Shown: piece by piece, positions 10,503 to 19,245 of the stretch | Numbering within the stretch: the stretch's first letter is position 1 | Layout: each line of letters opens with the position of its first letter | Source of the DNA: Pedobacter puniceum | GTDB taxonomy: Bacteria > Bacteroidota > Bacteroidia > Sphingobacteriales > Sphingobacteriaceae | Direction of reading: 5' to 3' | Length of the DNA stretch: 64,000 nt | Assembly: GCF_009674685.1 (NCBI RefSeq) | Contig: NZ_WKJI01000002.1 | Span: 62,001 to 126,000, forward strand | Notes under the pieces: model-generated | Told to the model about the DNA's origin: nothing | The model's input: only the letters and a program-made list of their open reading frames with translations | Databases searched by the model: none | Made by a program: the position numbers and the translations under genes

Positions 10503-10547
10503 TAGCTTAATTTTCACTTAAACTATTATGAACCAACTATTATTTTT

Positions 10548-11324
10548 TTAAGGTGTCCATCTATTTGCGTGATAATTGATTTGAATCAATTGACTAGCAG
10601 GAGTATTACCAGGTGAAGGTGCAGTTCTTAAACCAGTAACAAAAACGGTGTACACGCTATTTGGTGAAATGATCATACCTGTTTTTACGTTTCTAATTTG
10701 GGTTGTTGTACCTGCCACATTCATACGCATACTATAAGTACCTGGATCAACCTCTATGTAAGCTCTACGTTGCTTATAAGTCATATTTGAAACCATAATA
10801 GCCCCAGTAGCATTATTAACAATATCTATAGGACCAGCGTCTGGTGATAAATTGAGAAACAAAATTTTAGTTTTTCCGGGAGTTGGGAAGTCAATATTAT
10901 CTTTCACAAAAAACGTATCAACGTTATGAGTTGTACCCACTGCGTAAATTGAATAATAACTATCCGCCTCTAAATTTAAGTTGTAAGTTCCAACAGGAGC
11001 AGATGGTCCCGCGGGGTCGTTACCTGGCTGAAAAGCAGTATCTAACCTTAGGGATAATGTTCCTGGATCAAAAACTTTATAACCATTACTCCAAGGGTAT
11101 TTTATTGGAAAAAGATTAAAGTTAATACCATTATAAATAGGAGCAATAGCAATTTCTCTACGAGCCTGTTGAGGTATTGGTGAACCATTTGCTGCAGCGT
11201 TAACAAAAATAAGTTTAGCTTTATCTGGATAATCTCCTACATAACCCTCTTCTGCTTTTTTACAAGAATAAAGGGTAAATGAAAATAATACTATCGCAAA
11301 AGCAACTTTTATGAATTTTTTCAT
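10548..11324 (-). CDS. DUF4397-domain surface lipoprotein
   Basis: 258 residues. The N-terminus MKKFIKVAFAIVLFSFTLYSCKK is a lipoprotein signal with Cys21. Two beta-rich repeats follow, each with the DUF4397 pattern: KAKLIFVNAAANGSP near residue 36, and KTKILFLNLSPDAGPIDIV near residue 150 followed by YIEVDPGTYSMR. In Bacteroidota, such small lipoproteins next to susD are often surface glycan-binding partners of the SusCD complex. The gene lies 31 nt after susD and before the terminator at 10479. Glycan binding is inferred from position only. Confidence 0.85.
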   Translation of the reverse strand: MKKFIKVAFAIVLFSFTLYSCKKAEEGYVGDYPDKAKLIFVNAAANGSPIPQQARREIAIAPIYNGINFNLFPIKYPWSNGYKVFDPGTLSLRLDTAFQPGNDPAGPSAPVGTYNLNLEADSYYSIYAVGTTHNVDTFFVKDNIDFPTPGKTKILFLNLSPDAGPIDIVNNATGAIMVSNMTYKQRRAYIEVDPGTYSMRMNVAGTTTQIRNVKTGMIISPNSVYTVFVTGLRTAPSPGNTPASQLIQINYHANRWTP

Positions 11325-11355
11325 AATATTTAATTTTTACTGTTATATCTTACAC

Positions 11356-12924
11356 TTAAAGCGGGTTTTGAACTAAAAGTGGATTGTTTATTAATTCTAT
11401 TTGAGCAATAGGAAATAACATTTTATTTCTATTAAACAAGGTTTTCTTTTGTTTATTTACTAAGACATCTTGCATGTAATCAAATCCATATCTTAATAAG
11501 TTAAACCAACGCTTATTCTCCATTGCAAACTCTTTTCTAGATTCTGATCTTATGATATCCCTAAAAGCTGATTGAGAAACATTTGAAGGCACATCAACTG
11601 TTACAGATGGCGTAGTAAGTGGTAATCCGAAGGCTCTACGACGTAATTGATTTACTAAGTTTATAGATAAGGCATCAGGTTCCCCTAACTCAGTCGTGGC
11701 TTCAGCATAAATTAAATAAACTTCTGCTAAACGGTAAACTGGGTAATTTCCAGCACCAGAAGTTCCTCTTCCAGGCTCATAGAATTTCTTTGTTAAATAA
11801 ATATTCGAACCTTGTCCGCCTTGAGCTAAAATAAAATTATCGTTAAGTCTTAAATCACCAGTCTGATATTCTTGTATAAGCCCTCCAGAAAAGCCAGATT
11901 CATTAGGAACTAAGCTATTATTATCTGTAGGATGATAACGAGCCAAAGATGCTACACCACCAACTATATCATTCACCGGTCCCATAAGATTAGCAAAATT
12001 ATTACCTTGTGGTGCAGTTTGGTTAGCAGCAAAATTTGTATTGCTAAACTGAATTTCAAAAAGTGACTCTCTGGTATTCTCTTGGCCACCATTTAATGCG
12101 AAGAAATTATCTCTATAATTTGTATTAAGAGAAATACCATTTGCTGCACCATTATTGATTACATCTAAAGCTGTTGTTTTAGCTAGTTCAAACTTTCTTT
12201 GAGTTAGATATACATCAGCAAGCATTGCTAAAGCTGACCATCTTGTTACCCTACCTCTTTCATTTCCATCACCAGTATTGTTATAAGATAATGGTAATTT
12301 AGCAACGGCTTCATTAAGGTCCTTTTCGATTTGTGCATATACTTCTTCGACACTTGAACGAGGTATATTTACCTCAGTAGCACTTTTAATTTCTTTAGTG
12401 TGTAAAGGTACACCACCAAAAATTCTAACTAAGTTAAAATAAGCAAAAGCTCTTAAAAAATGTGCTTCTCCTAAAAACTGATCTTTAAAAGGTCTACCTG
12501 TTCCATTATTAATAAAAGCTGTTGGAAAGTTTACTCCAGGTATTCTTTCAATAACAACATTCGATCTATAAATAACTCTATAGAAATTATCCCATAAACG
12601 GAATGAAATAATATTATCAGCTGGTAATTCAAAATAATCAACTAAATTATAAGCTGATGATACAGTTTTTGGGGCATCTTGAACATCATCACTTGCGTAA
12701 TCAATGCTCATTAAAGCATTACCATTCCTATACAATTCGCCATTAGTAAGCTGAGCATAAATTCCATTTACAGCAGATAAAGACCCGTTAAATGTTGTAA
12801 AGTTTACATCTAATGTCTGCTCACCTATTGGTTCTGGATTTAAAATTTTTTTACATCCAGTTCCTAGAAAGAAGAAACTTGTGCTAAATAAAAGTGCTAA
12901 ACTATATTTGAATATATTTTTCAT
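11356..12924 (-). CDS. susD: SusD/RagB-family nutrient-binding outer membrane lipoprotein
   Basis: 522 residues. It has a lipoprotein signal with Cys24 (GTGCKK) and the SusD N-terminal pattern (SLSAVNGIYAQLTNGELYRNG). TPR-like helices include DQFLGEAHFLRAFAYFNLVRIFGGVPL at residues 150-180, the family's best-known segment. The C-terminal RagB/SusD region includes YPVYRLAEVYLIYAEA and ESRKEFAMENKRWFNLLRYG. It caps the SusC channel at the cell surface and binds the target glycan. It follows susC by 11 nt, the usual susC-susD pairing. The symbol marks the family, since the substrate need not be starch. Confidence 0.97.
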   Translation of the reverse strand: MKNIFKYSLALLFSTSFFFLGTGCKKILNPEPIGEQTLDVNFTTFNGSLSAVNGIYAQLTNGELYRNGNALMSIDYASDDVQDAPKTVSSAYNLVDYFELPADNIISFRLWDNFYRVIYRSNVVIERIPGVNFPTAFINNGTGRPFKDQFLGEAHFLRAFAYFNLVRIFGGVPLHTKEIKSATEVNIPRSSVEEVYAQIEKDLNEAVAKLPLSYNNTGDGNERGRVTRWSALAMLADVYLTQRKFELAKTTALDVINNGAANGISLNTNYRDNFFALNGGQENTRESLFEIQFSNTNFAANQTAPQGNNFANLMGPVNDIVGGVASLARYHPTDNNSLVPNESGFSGGLIQEYQTGDLRLNDNFILAQGGQGSNIYLTKKFYEPGRGTSGAGNYPVYRLAEVYLIYAEATTELGEPDALSINLVNQLRRRAFGLPLTTPSVTVDVPSNVSQSAFRDIIRSESRKEFAMENKRWFNLLRYGFDYMQDVLVNKQKKTLFNRNKMLFPIAQIELINNPLLVQNPL

Positions 12925-12935
12925 ATCTCTTTTTA

Positions 12936-15900
12936 TTAAAAACTAACATTTAAACCAAAATTAAAGGATTTTGCCTGTGGATATGCCCCTGCATCAATAC
13001 CATTGGTGATAACATTTGAACCAAAACTACTAACCTCAGGATCCCAACCTTTATAGTTATGAAAAACAAACAAATTATTTCCTTGCGCAAAAACTCTAAG
13101 TCTGCTCTGTTTAGGAAGGAAACTTAATTCTTTGGATGAGAAATCATACGCAAGAGTTAAAGATCGGATTCTTAAAAATGAACCATCTTGAAGATATAAT
13201 TCTGATGGTGTTAATGGGTTGTTTGCTCTTGGTACAGGAATAAGTGTTTGTTGAGTTGGATTACTTGGTATGTATCGATTATTGTAAATAAAACGTGTAG
13301 CGTTTACTTCAAATGTTGAATTATGTAAAAATGGTTGATTCCAGATTAAATTACCTACTTGAAATGGCGCAAATACGCTAAATGTCCAATTTTTATATGA
13401 CAAACTGGTATTAAATCCTCCAAAATAATCAGGAAATGGAGAACCAACAAATTGTCGATCATCGTCCGTGATCCTATTATCGCCATTAGTATCAACAATT
13501 CTATAATCTCCTGGAGTAAAATAAGGCTGAGCTGTGATTGTATAAGGAAGTGCAGCACTAGCCTCTGCCCAAGTTGTGTACATTCCATTATTACGTAAAA
13601 CATAAAATGCACCTATAGGCTGACCGGGTTGAGTACGGTTTATAAATGGAGTTCTAGAAGTAGGCGCACCGTTTATAAAAGGCTGATCTCCTAGGCTTTT
13701 AACTTCATTCACATTAGTAGAAATATTAAAATCTACGTTCCATTTAAAATTTTTATTATTAATTACTTGAACATTAGCTGCAAACTCTATCCCCTTGTTA
13801 CTAATAGATCCAATATTAGACGTATAGCCATTACCAACTCCAGAAATTACAGAAAGTGGCGCAAGACCTAATAACCCTTTAGTTAATTTTGAATAATAAT
13901 CAACTGTGAAATTTAAACGTCCATTAAATAAACCTAAATCTAAACCTAAATCTAAGGTATTGGTAACCTCCCAACGTATATCTTCATTTTGGAAACGATT
14001 TGGAGCAACACCAGGACGATATGCGTTTCCAAATACTGCTTGTGTTGGACTAGCTAATGCAGCGAATAAGAAGTTACCTATTTCCTGGCTTCCAACACTT
14101 CCATAACTAGCTCTTAATTTTAAATCACTTATTTGTTGAATGTCTTTTAGGAAATTCTCTTCCGAAATACGCCAACCAACAGATGCAGAAGGGAAAAGTC
14201 CATATTTATTTTTTTCTCCAAATCTACTAGATCCATCTCTTCTTGCTGTTGCAGTCAATAAATATTTTCCTCCAAAATCATAATTTAATCTTAAGAATTG
14301 AGATACTAAACCTTGTTCATTTGCACCTCCTGAAATTGTACCTGAACTTGTTTGGTTACCCAATTGATCTAAAGCATTATTTATAGAACCTGTAGCATTA
14401 GCAGAAAATGTTTGCCTGCTAATATTTTGTGCAGAAAAACCTGCCAAAACATTGAAAGAATGTTTTTTAATTTTTTCTGTAAAACTTAATGTTTGTTCGG
14501 TAATCCAATTAAAAGTTTTAGGACTGGCTTGGAATACATTCATTGGTGTATTTGTATCTACACCTCTAAAAAAGACCGGATCAACTGTACGTAAGTTGGT
14601 AAATAAATAATCTATACCAAAACTACTTTTAAATTTTAATTTAGAAGTGATATCATACTCTCCAAATACATTACTTAATGCTCTATATCTATCAACTCTA
14701 CGTGTTGATTCCATCAAGTTAGCTACCGTATTGTTATTTCCGGAATTATAAAAGTTAAAATTTATTAGAGTATTTGGTCTACCTGCATAATTTCCATTAG
14801 CATCAAAAACTGGGGTAACAGGTGAAGTACCCAATAAATTCATCACTATACCCTGAAAATATTCATCAGTTCTGGCAACGTTTTCCCATTGGTAATTTAA
14901 AGTAGAACGTGTGCCAAATTTTAGTTTTTCGTTTACTTTAAAATCCAAATTAACACGAGTACCTGCTCTTTTTGAGAAAGTGTTTAATATAATACCTTCT
15001 TGATTAAAATAATCTCCAGATATACTATAGGTTAAATTATCTTTACCTCCACTAAATCCTAAATTATAGTTAGACATTTGTGCACTACGAAATACTTCAT
15101 CTTGCCAATCTGTTCCTCTTCCAAATGTATAAGGATTAACAGTAAAAACATCTATAACCTCATTTCCCCTAGTACCAGCATTACGACGATGTTCTTGAGC
15201 AAATGCAATTCTCTCTTGTGCATTTAGCATTGGAATTTTTTCTCTTAAAGACTGTACACCGTAATTAGCATTAAAAGTAACAACAGATTTACCTGATTTG
15301 CCCATTTTGGTTGTTATCAAAACGACACCATTTGCTGCTCTAGACCCATATATAGCTGTTGCAGAAGCGTCCTTTAAAACTTCAATAGATTCAATATCAT
15401 TAGGGCTAATTGTTGTTAATGGACTTGCAGCATTTGACGCTGGACCGCCTGTAGAACCTTCGTTACCAAAATTAAGTGCGTTTTGACGTTCATCATAAAA
15501 TAAGGGTACTCCATCAACTACATATAAAGGTTGATTAGCACCACCTCCAGCTGTTGAATTTGTACCTCTAATTCTAACTTGAACTGCCCCCCCTGGTGCA
15601 CCACTAGTTTGCACCACTTGTACACCTGCTGCTCTACCTTGTAAGGCTTGATCAGCACTTATGACAGGGAAAGCTTTTATTTTATCTTCTGAGATACTAG
15701 AAATAGCTCCGGTTACATCTCTCTTACGCTGTGTTCCATAACCTACCACAACAACTTCATCTAATGACTTTTCAGAATTAGCCATTATAATATTGATATT
15801 CGTACGCTTATTAATAGGTACTTCTTGTGTTATACTGCCCAAATAACTCACAACTAATACATCATCAGGTTGTGCTTTAATAGTAAATTTACCATTGATA

Positions 15901-16184
15901 TCAGTTAAGGTAGTGAGATTACCTTTTTTTATAGATACTGCTGCACCAGCTAAAGGTAAACCATCAGAATCTGTAACAGTTCCTGTTACAGTAAATTGTA
16001 CTTTGTTAGAATTAAGTAAATAAGACGATTTTTTTGAATTTTGAATTTTTGTCTTATAAAAATTACTTTCCTTAGAAGTTGCATTTGCATACAATGTATT
16101 AGACGATAAAACTGTAGTTGCAATTGGGATAAAAGAAATCAGTTTTACGAGTCTAATAGTAGCAACAAGTTGCTTTTTTTTCAT
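12936..16184 (-). CDS. susC: SusC/RagA-family TonB-linked outer membrane transporter
   Basis: 1082 residues. Signal sequence at residues 1-35, then a carboxypeptidase-regulatory-like domain at about 64-140 (VTGTVTDSDGLPLAGAAVSI ... DVLVVSYLG). A TonB-box-like stretch (SLDEVVVVGYGTQRKRDVTG) is followed by the plug domain with the family motif LYVVDGVPL and NDIESIEVLKDASATAIYGS. The rest is the 22-strand barrel, ending in a terminal Phe as expected for BamA insertion. It imports glycan oligomers using TonB energy, together with SusD. No N-terminal anti-sigma-interacting STN domain is present, so control is more likely through the divergent LacI-family gene than through an ECF sigma/anti-sigma pair. 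Confidence 0.97.
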   Translation of the reverse strand: MKKKQLVATIRLVKLISFIPIATTVLSSNTLYANATSKESNFYKTKIQNSKKSSYLLNSNKVQFTVTGTVTDSDGLPLAGAAVSIKKGNLTTLTDINGKFTIKAQPDDVLVVSYLGSITQEVPINKRTNINIIMANSEKSLDEVVVVGYGTQRKRDVTGAISSISEDKIKAFPVISADQALQGRAAGVQVVQTSGAPGGAVQVRIRGTNSTAGGGANQPLYVVDGVPLFYDERQNALNFGNEGSTGGPASNAASPLTTISPNDIESIEVLKDASATAIYGSRAANGVVLITTKMGKSGKSVVTFNANYGVQSLREKIPMLNAQERIAFAQEHRRNAGTRGNEVIDVFTVNPYTFGRGTDWQDEVFRSAQMSNYNLGFSGGKDNLTYSISGDYFNQEGIILNTFSKRAGTRVNLDFKVNEKLKFGTRSTLNYQWENVARTDEYFQGIVMNLLGTSPVTPVFDANGNYAGRPNTLINFNFYNSGNNNTVANLMESTRRVDRYRALSNVFGEYDITSKLKFKSSFGIDYLFTNLRTVDPVFFRGVDTNTPMNVFQASPKTFNWITEQTLSFTEKIKKHSFNVLAGFSAQNISRQTFSANATGSINNALDQLGNQTSSGTISGGANEQGLVSQFLRLNYDFGGKYLLTATARRDGSSRFGEKNKYGLFPSASVGWRISEENFLKDIQQISDLKLRASYGSVGSQEIGNFLFAALASPTQAVFGNAYRPGVAPNRFQNEDIRWEVTNTLDLGLDLGLFNGRLNFTVDYYSKLTKGLLGLAPLSVISGVGNGYTSNIGSISNKGIEFAANVQVINNKNFKWNVDFNISTNVNEVKSLGDQPFINGAPTSRTPFINRTQPGQPIGAFYVLRNNGMYTTWAEASAALPYTITAQPYFTPGDYRIVDTNGDNRITDDDRQFVGSPFPDYFGGFNTSLSYKNWTFSVFAPFQVGNLIWNQPFLHNSTFEVNATRFIYNNRYIPSNPTQQTLIPVPRANNPLTPSELYLQDGSFLRIRSLTLAYDFSSKELSFLPKQSRLRVFAQGNNLFVFHNYKGWDPEVSSFGSNVITNGIDAGAYPQAKSFNFGLNVSF

Positions 16185-16420
16185 AATTTAATAGGGTTTA
16201 TTAGGTTAAAATTTTCTGTTCATAGGGTATTAACCCTCCTCACATTTTGTTTTGTAATTTTTTACTTCATATTATTTATAACAATTGGTTAATTTTTAAT
16301 AAAATTCAATAGAAAAAAAATACTCTTTAAAAATCAAAAATTACCTTTTAGGTATTAATTGGAAGTGCTAATATATATTGCATATATTTTTTGAATACTT
16401 TTAAAATTCATATTTTTTTT

Positions 16421-16453
16421 TGGGAGGCCTCCCAATTTTTGGGAGGCCTCCCA
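16421..16453. promoter_or_regulatory. Two identical 14-bp palindromes, probable LacI-family operators
   Basis: TGGGAGGCCTCCCA occurs twice, at 16421-16434 and 16440-16453, with centres 19 bp apart (nearly two helical turns). Each is a perfect palindrome. The pair with its flanks also forms a 17-bp inverted repeat (T5GGGAGGCCTCCC and its complement). They lie in the 326-bp intergenic region between divergent susC and the LacI-family gene, 57 bp before the latter. This is a natural place for autoregulation and for control of the sus operon. The rest of 16185-16510 is AT-rich leader with no other clear element except a short AGGGT/ACCCT inverted repeat at 16224-16237. Confidence 0.7.
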
Positions 16454-16510
16454 AAAATGGTAAATATTATTTATTTTGAGCCTTTGATTCAAATTGAATT
16501 AATTTAAGAT

Positions 16511-17524
16511 ATGAAAAAACATCAAATAACGATTTTTGATATCGCTAAGGAGCTTAATATATCTAAATCAACAGTTTCAAGAGCCTTAACGGGACATCCT
16601 AATGTTAATGAAAAAACCAGAAAACAAATTTTAGACTTAGCAGAAAAATGGGATTATCAAAAAAACATGTCTGCCATAAGTTTGATTACAAATAAGAGTA
16701 ATATCATCGGAATCATGGTACCCGAATTTTTAAGCTCTTATTTTCCCAACATAGTTATTGCAGCACAGAAGGAAGCTGCTCTGGCTGGATATACCATGAT
16801 TATAAGTCAATCTAATGAATCATATGAAACTGAAGTTTTAAATGCAAAGGTTATGTTAAGTAGTCAAATAGATGGACTTATTGTTTCTATAACAAAAGAA
16901 ACTTTAAATTATGACCATCTCAAAGTTTTTCAAAGAAAAGGAATACCCATTGTATTTTTTAATAGGGTATGTGAAGAAATGATTGTTCCGAAAGTGATAG
17001 TTGATGATTACGACGGAGCTTATAAAGCTGTGCAACATTTAATTCAGACTGGAAAAAAAAGAATTGCACATTTAGCAGGCCCAAACTCATTATCAATAAG
17101 CAAAAAAAGGTTAAATGGTTATATTGATGCTTTAAAAGACAATAACATCCCAATAGATGAAGACTTAATAATAAGTTATGACCTCTCTCCTAATAAAGTA
17201 AAAATATATGTTACCCATTTATTAAATTTACCTAATCCGCCAGATGCAATATTTGCTATCAATGATCCAGCTGCCATTGAAGCAATACAAATTATAAAAA
17301 CACATGGCTTAAAAATACCAGAAGATATAGCTATAGTTGGATTTAGTGGTGATTATGCTTCGGCTTTAATAGAACCTTCGCTTACTACTGTGGCACAACC
17401 TGTATCAGAGATTGGTAAAGTTGCAATCAAGATGCTTATAGAGCAAATTAATAGAAATGTAGAGGATTGGAAGGCTGTAACTACAATGTTGAAGACAAAT
17501 TTAATTATTAGAAACTCTACTTAA
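16511..17524 (+). CDS. LacI-family transcriptional regulator
   Basis: 337 residues. The N-terminal HTH (ITIFDIAKELNISKSTVSRALTGHPNVN, residues 6-33) has the LacI recognition helix, and the hinge helix follows. The periplasmic-binding-protein-like ligand domain has the expected blocks (IIGIMVPEFLSSYFPNI, DGLIVSI, GIPIVFFNRVC, GKKRIAHLAGP, PDAIFAINDPAAIEAI, DIAIVGFSGD, LTTVAQPVSEIGK). It probably represses or activates the divergent sus operon in response to a sugar released from the target glycan. The palindrome pair at 16421-16453 is the likely binding site. No fusion or truncation is seen. Confidence 0.95.
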   Translation: MKKHQITIFDIAKELNISKSTVSRALTGHPNVNEKTRKQILDLAEKWDYQKNMSAISLITNKSNIIGIMVPEFLSSYFPNIVIAAQKEAALAGYTMIISQSNESYETEVLNAKVMLSSQIDGLIVSITKETLNYDHLKVFQRKGIPIVFFNRVCEEMIVPKVIVDDYDGAYKAVQHLIQTGKKRIAHLAGPNSLSISKKRLNGYIDALKDNNIPIDEDLIISYDLSPNKVKIYVTHLLNLPNPPDAIFAINDPAAIEAIQIIKTHGLKIPEDIAIVGFSGDYASALIEPSLTTVAQPVSEIGKVAIKMLIEQINRNVEDWKAVTTMLKTNLIIRNST

Positions 17525-17608
17525 AAACTACGTTTCAAAACTATTTTTTTTAAAAAATCTTTCTCCATGTTAAATTATCATAATCAAACAACCTTTTTAC
17601 CAACTTAA

Positions 17609-17713
17609 AGATTGGGAGCTAATACCGCCGTACTGTTAGACAATAAAGGAAGAGCTATTATAAACTTAAATTTTGACAGTACAGATGCAAAAATTATATG
17701 GTTTGGCATATAA
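17609..17713 (+). pseudogene. Short coding remnant (C-terminal fragment of an unidentified gene)
   Basis: A 34-codon open stretch without a start codon reads RLGANTAVLLDNKGRAIINL and continues through FDSTDAKIIWFGI to a TAA. The frame is closed by a stop at 17606-17608. The amino-acid composition looks like real protein and not random AT-rich DNA, but the family cannot be named. It may be the tail of a deleted gene of the neighbouring utilisation locus. Confidence 0.35.
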
Positions 17714-17834
17714 CATTTAAAGTCAATTTAGTTGAAAAGATAGTATAGATACTTTAAAACAAGTATCAATTAATTTTCGACTTTTACTATCTCATCATAA
17801 TTAGAAAATCTTTCTAATCAAATTGGTTTACGCT

Positions 17835-17876
17835 AAGGCTGTCTTGAAAACAAATCGGGCAGCCTTCTTTTTTTAA
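17835..17876 (+). terminator. Intrinsic terminator
   Basis: A 9-bp stem AAGGCTGTC / GGCAGCCTT with one G-T pair and a 14-nt loop, followed by TCTTTTTTTT on the plus strand. It could end transcription of the LacI-family gene or of the remnant at 17609. Confidence 0.7.
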
Positions 17877-17984
17877 ATACATTCATGTAAAGATAATTAT
17901 AAAATAAGCCTAAATAGTGTAATATAAATCTTTTTATATTCTCACATTTACGATGCTCATATTTATAATATCTCATTTGTTGGT

Positions 17985-18011
17985 AAAAGCTGCTTCTTAG
18001 AAGCAGCTTTT
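17985..18011. terminator. Strong hairpin terminator, possibly bidirectional
   Basis: A perfect 12-bp stem AAAAGCTGCTTC / GAAGCAGCTTTT with a TTA loop, followed by TT and an AT-rich run on the plus strand. It has the classical shape, but no gene ends directly before it. It may be left from the gene whose remnant lies at 17609. Confidence 0.65.
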
Positions 18012-18315
18012 TTATCTAAATTGAATTATAAATAATGTCATTTAAATTTTAGGAGTATCACAAAAGTTGATATCACCAATATACTCACGACATAGTTTAA
18101 GCATAATATGCGCTATATTAACTTTTTTCTTCTGAAAAAAATTGTGAAGTATTCCGAGCATTTTATTTTTGCTATGATATATAGTTTTCTATAAATTAGT
18201 TAATGACTGTTGTTCATTTAGTGTTGTATTATGATAAAAGTTACTCACTTTTCAATAAAAAATTCAATCATCTCCATTATTAAAATATCATCAATTATTT
18301 TTATATATACGCGAT

Positions 18316-18334
18316 TAAACGAATTTCTCGTTTA
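18316..18334. promoter_or_regulatory. Palindrome upstream of the RsbQ-like gene
   Basis: TAAACGA-5 nt-TCGTTTA, a 7-bp inverted repeat 115 bp before the hydrolase start. It is a possible operator in the promoter region of the hydrolase-kinase operon. No protein can be assigned. Confidence 0.3.
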
Positions 18335-18448
18335 GTTAAAAACGTAATATGTACTTAAAAAACTAATTTGTATTGTATCTAGTCTATATGATTAAGCTAG
18401 TAGAGAATTTTCAGCTTCTTTCTAACTTTTCTATCAATATTCTTTATA

Positions 18449-19240
18449 ATGAAACCTGCAAAAAAAAATAACGTTAGACAATTAGGTAATTTAGAAGGTG
18501 CCACTATGATATTTGCTCACGGATTTGGAACAGACCAAAGCGCATGGGATCAAGTTATAAAAGCATTCATATCAAATTACAGAATTATTCTTTTTGATAA
18601 TGTTGGAGGCGGAAAAGCCGATCTAGAATCTTTTAGCCCAAATAAATATACTTCGCTCCAAGCCTACGCAGAAGATCTTATAGCTATTTGTGAAGCATAT
18701 AATGTAAAAGATGCTATACTAGTAGGCCATTCTGTAAGTGGGATGATTGGTTTACTTACTGCTATAAAAAGACCAGAATTTTTCTCTAAATTAATCATGA
18801 TAGGGGCTTCTCCTAGATACTTGAACGATACTGATTATGTTGGAGGATTTGAACAACAAGGCTTAAATGAAATATACGAAACCATGACAAATAACTATTT
18901 CGCATGGGTAAGTGGATTTTCAGTTGCTGCTATGGCTAATCCAGAAAATCCTCAATTGGCAGAAAGCTTCGCAGCCACATTGAAAGCTATCAGACCAGAT
19001 ATCGCACAATCAGTAGCTAGGGTAATCTTTCAGTCTGATTATCGTAAGGAATTACAAAAACTAAATAAACCAACCCTACTCCTACAAGCAAAAGAAGACA
19101 TTGCCGTACCTTTAAGTGTAGCCGAATATCTTCATAAGAATATTAAAAATAGTAAACTTAAAGTAGTAAATGCTTTCGGTCATTTTCCGCATATGAGTGC
19201 ACCACAAGAAATCATCAATGAAATAAAACAATTTATTTAG
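18449..19240 (+). CDS. RsbQ-like alpha/beta hydrolase
   Basis: 263 residues, close in length to Bacillus RsbQ (269). Segments such as MIFAHGFGTDQSAWDQV, RIILFDNVGGGKADL, VGHSVSGMIGLL, YVGGFEQQGL and GHFPHMSAPQEII match RsbQ block for block. The catalytic triad is Ser95, Asp217 and His245, nearly the same numbering as in RsbQ. In Bacillus, RsbQ works with the PAS-containing phosphatase RsbP in the energy-stress pathway. The related plant KAI2/D14 proteins are small-molecule receptors. Here the next gene, 5 nt downstream, is a PAS-containing hybrid kinase, so the hydrolase probably makes or delivers a ligand for that kinase. This is inference from family and context. Confidence 0.9.
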   Translation: MKPAKKNNVRQLGNLEGATMIFAHGFGTDQSAWDQVIKAFISNYRIILFDNVGGGKADLESFSPNKYTSLQAYAEDLIAICEAYNVKDAILVGHSVSGMIGLLTAIKRPEFFSKLIMIGASPRYLNDTDYVGGFEQQGLNEIYETMTNNYFAWVSGFSVAAMANPENPQLAESFAATLKAIRPDIAQSVARVIFQSDYRKELQKLNKPTLLLQAKEDIAVPLSVAEYLHKNIKNSKLKVVNAFGHFPHMSAPQEIINEIKQFI

Positions 19241-19245
19241 CCATT

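Larger units (their letters stand above)
17714..18448. other. Long AT-rich intergenic stretch
   Basis: 735 bp without a credible gene. It holds two terminator hairpins (17835-17876 and 17985-18011) and one palindrome (18316-18334), listed separately. The rest has stops in all frames. It acts as a buffer between the glycan-utilisation locus and the hydrolase-kinase operon. Confidence 0.6.
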
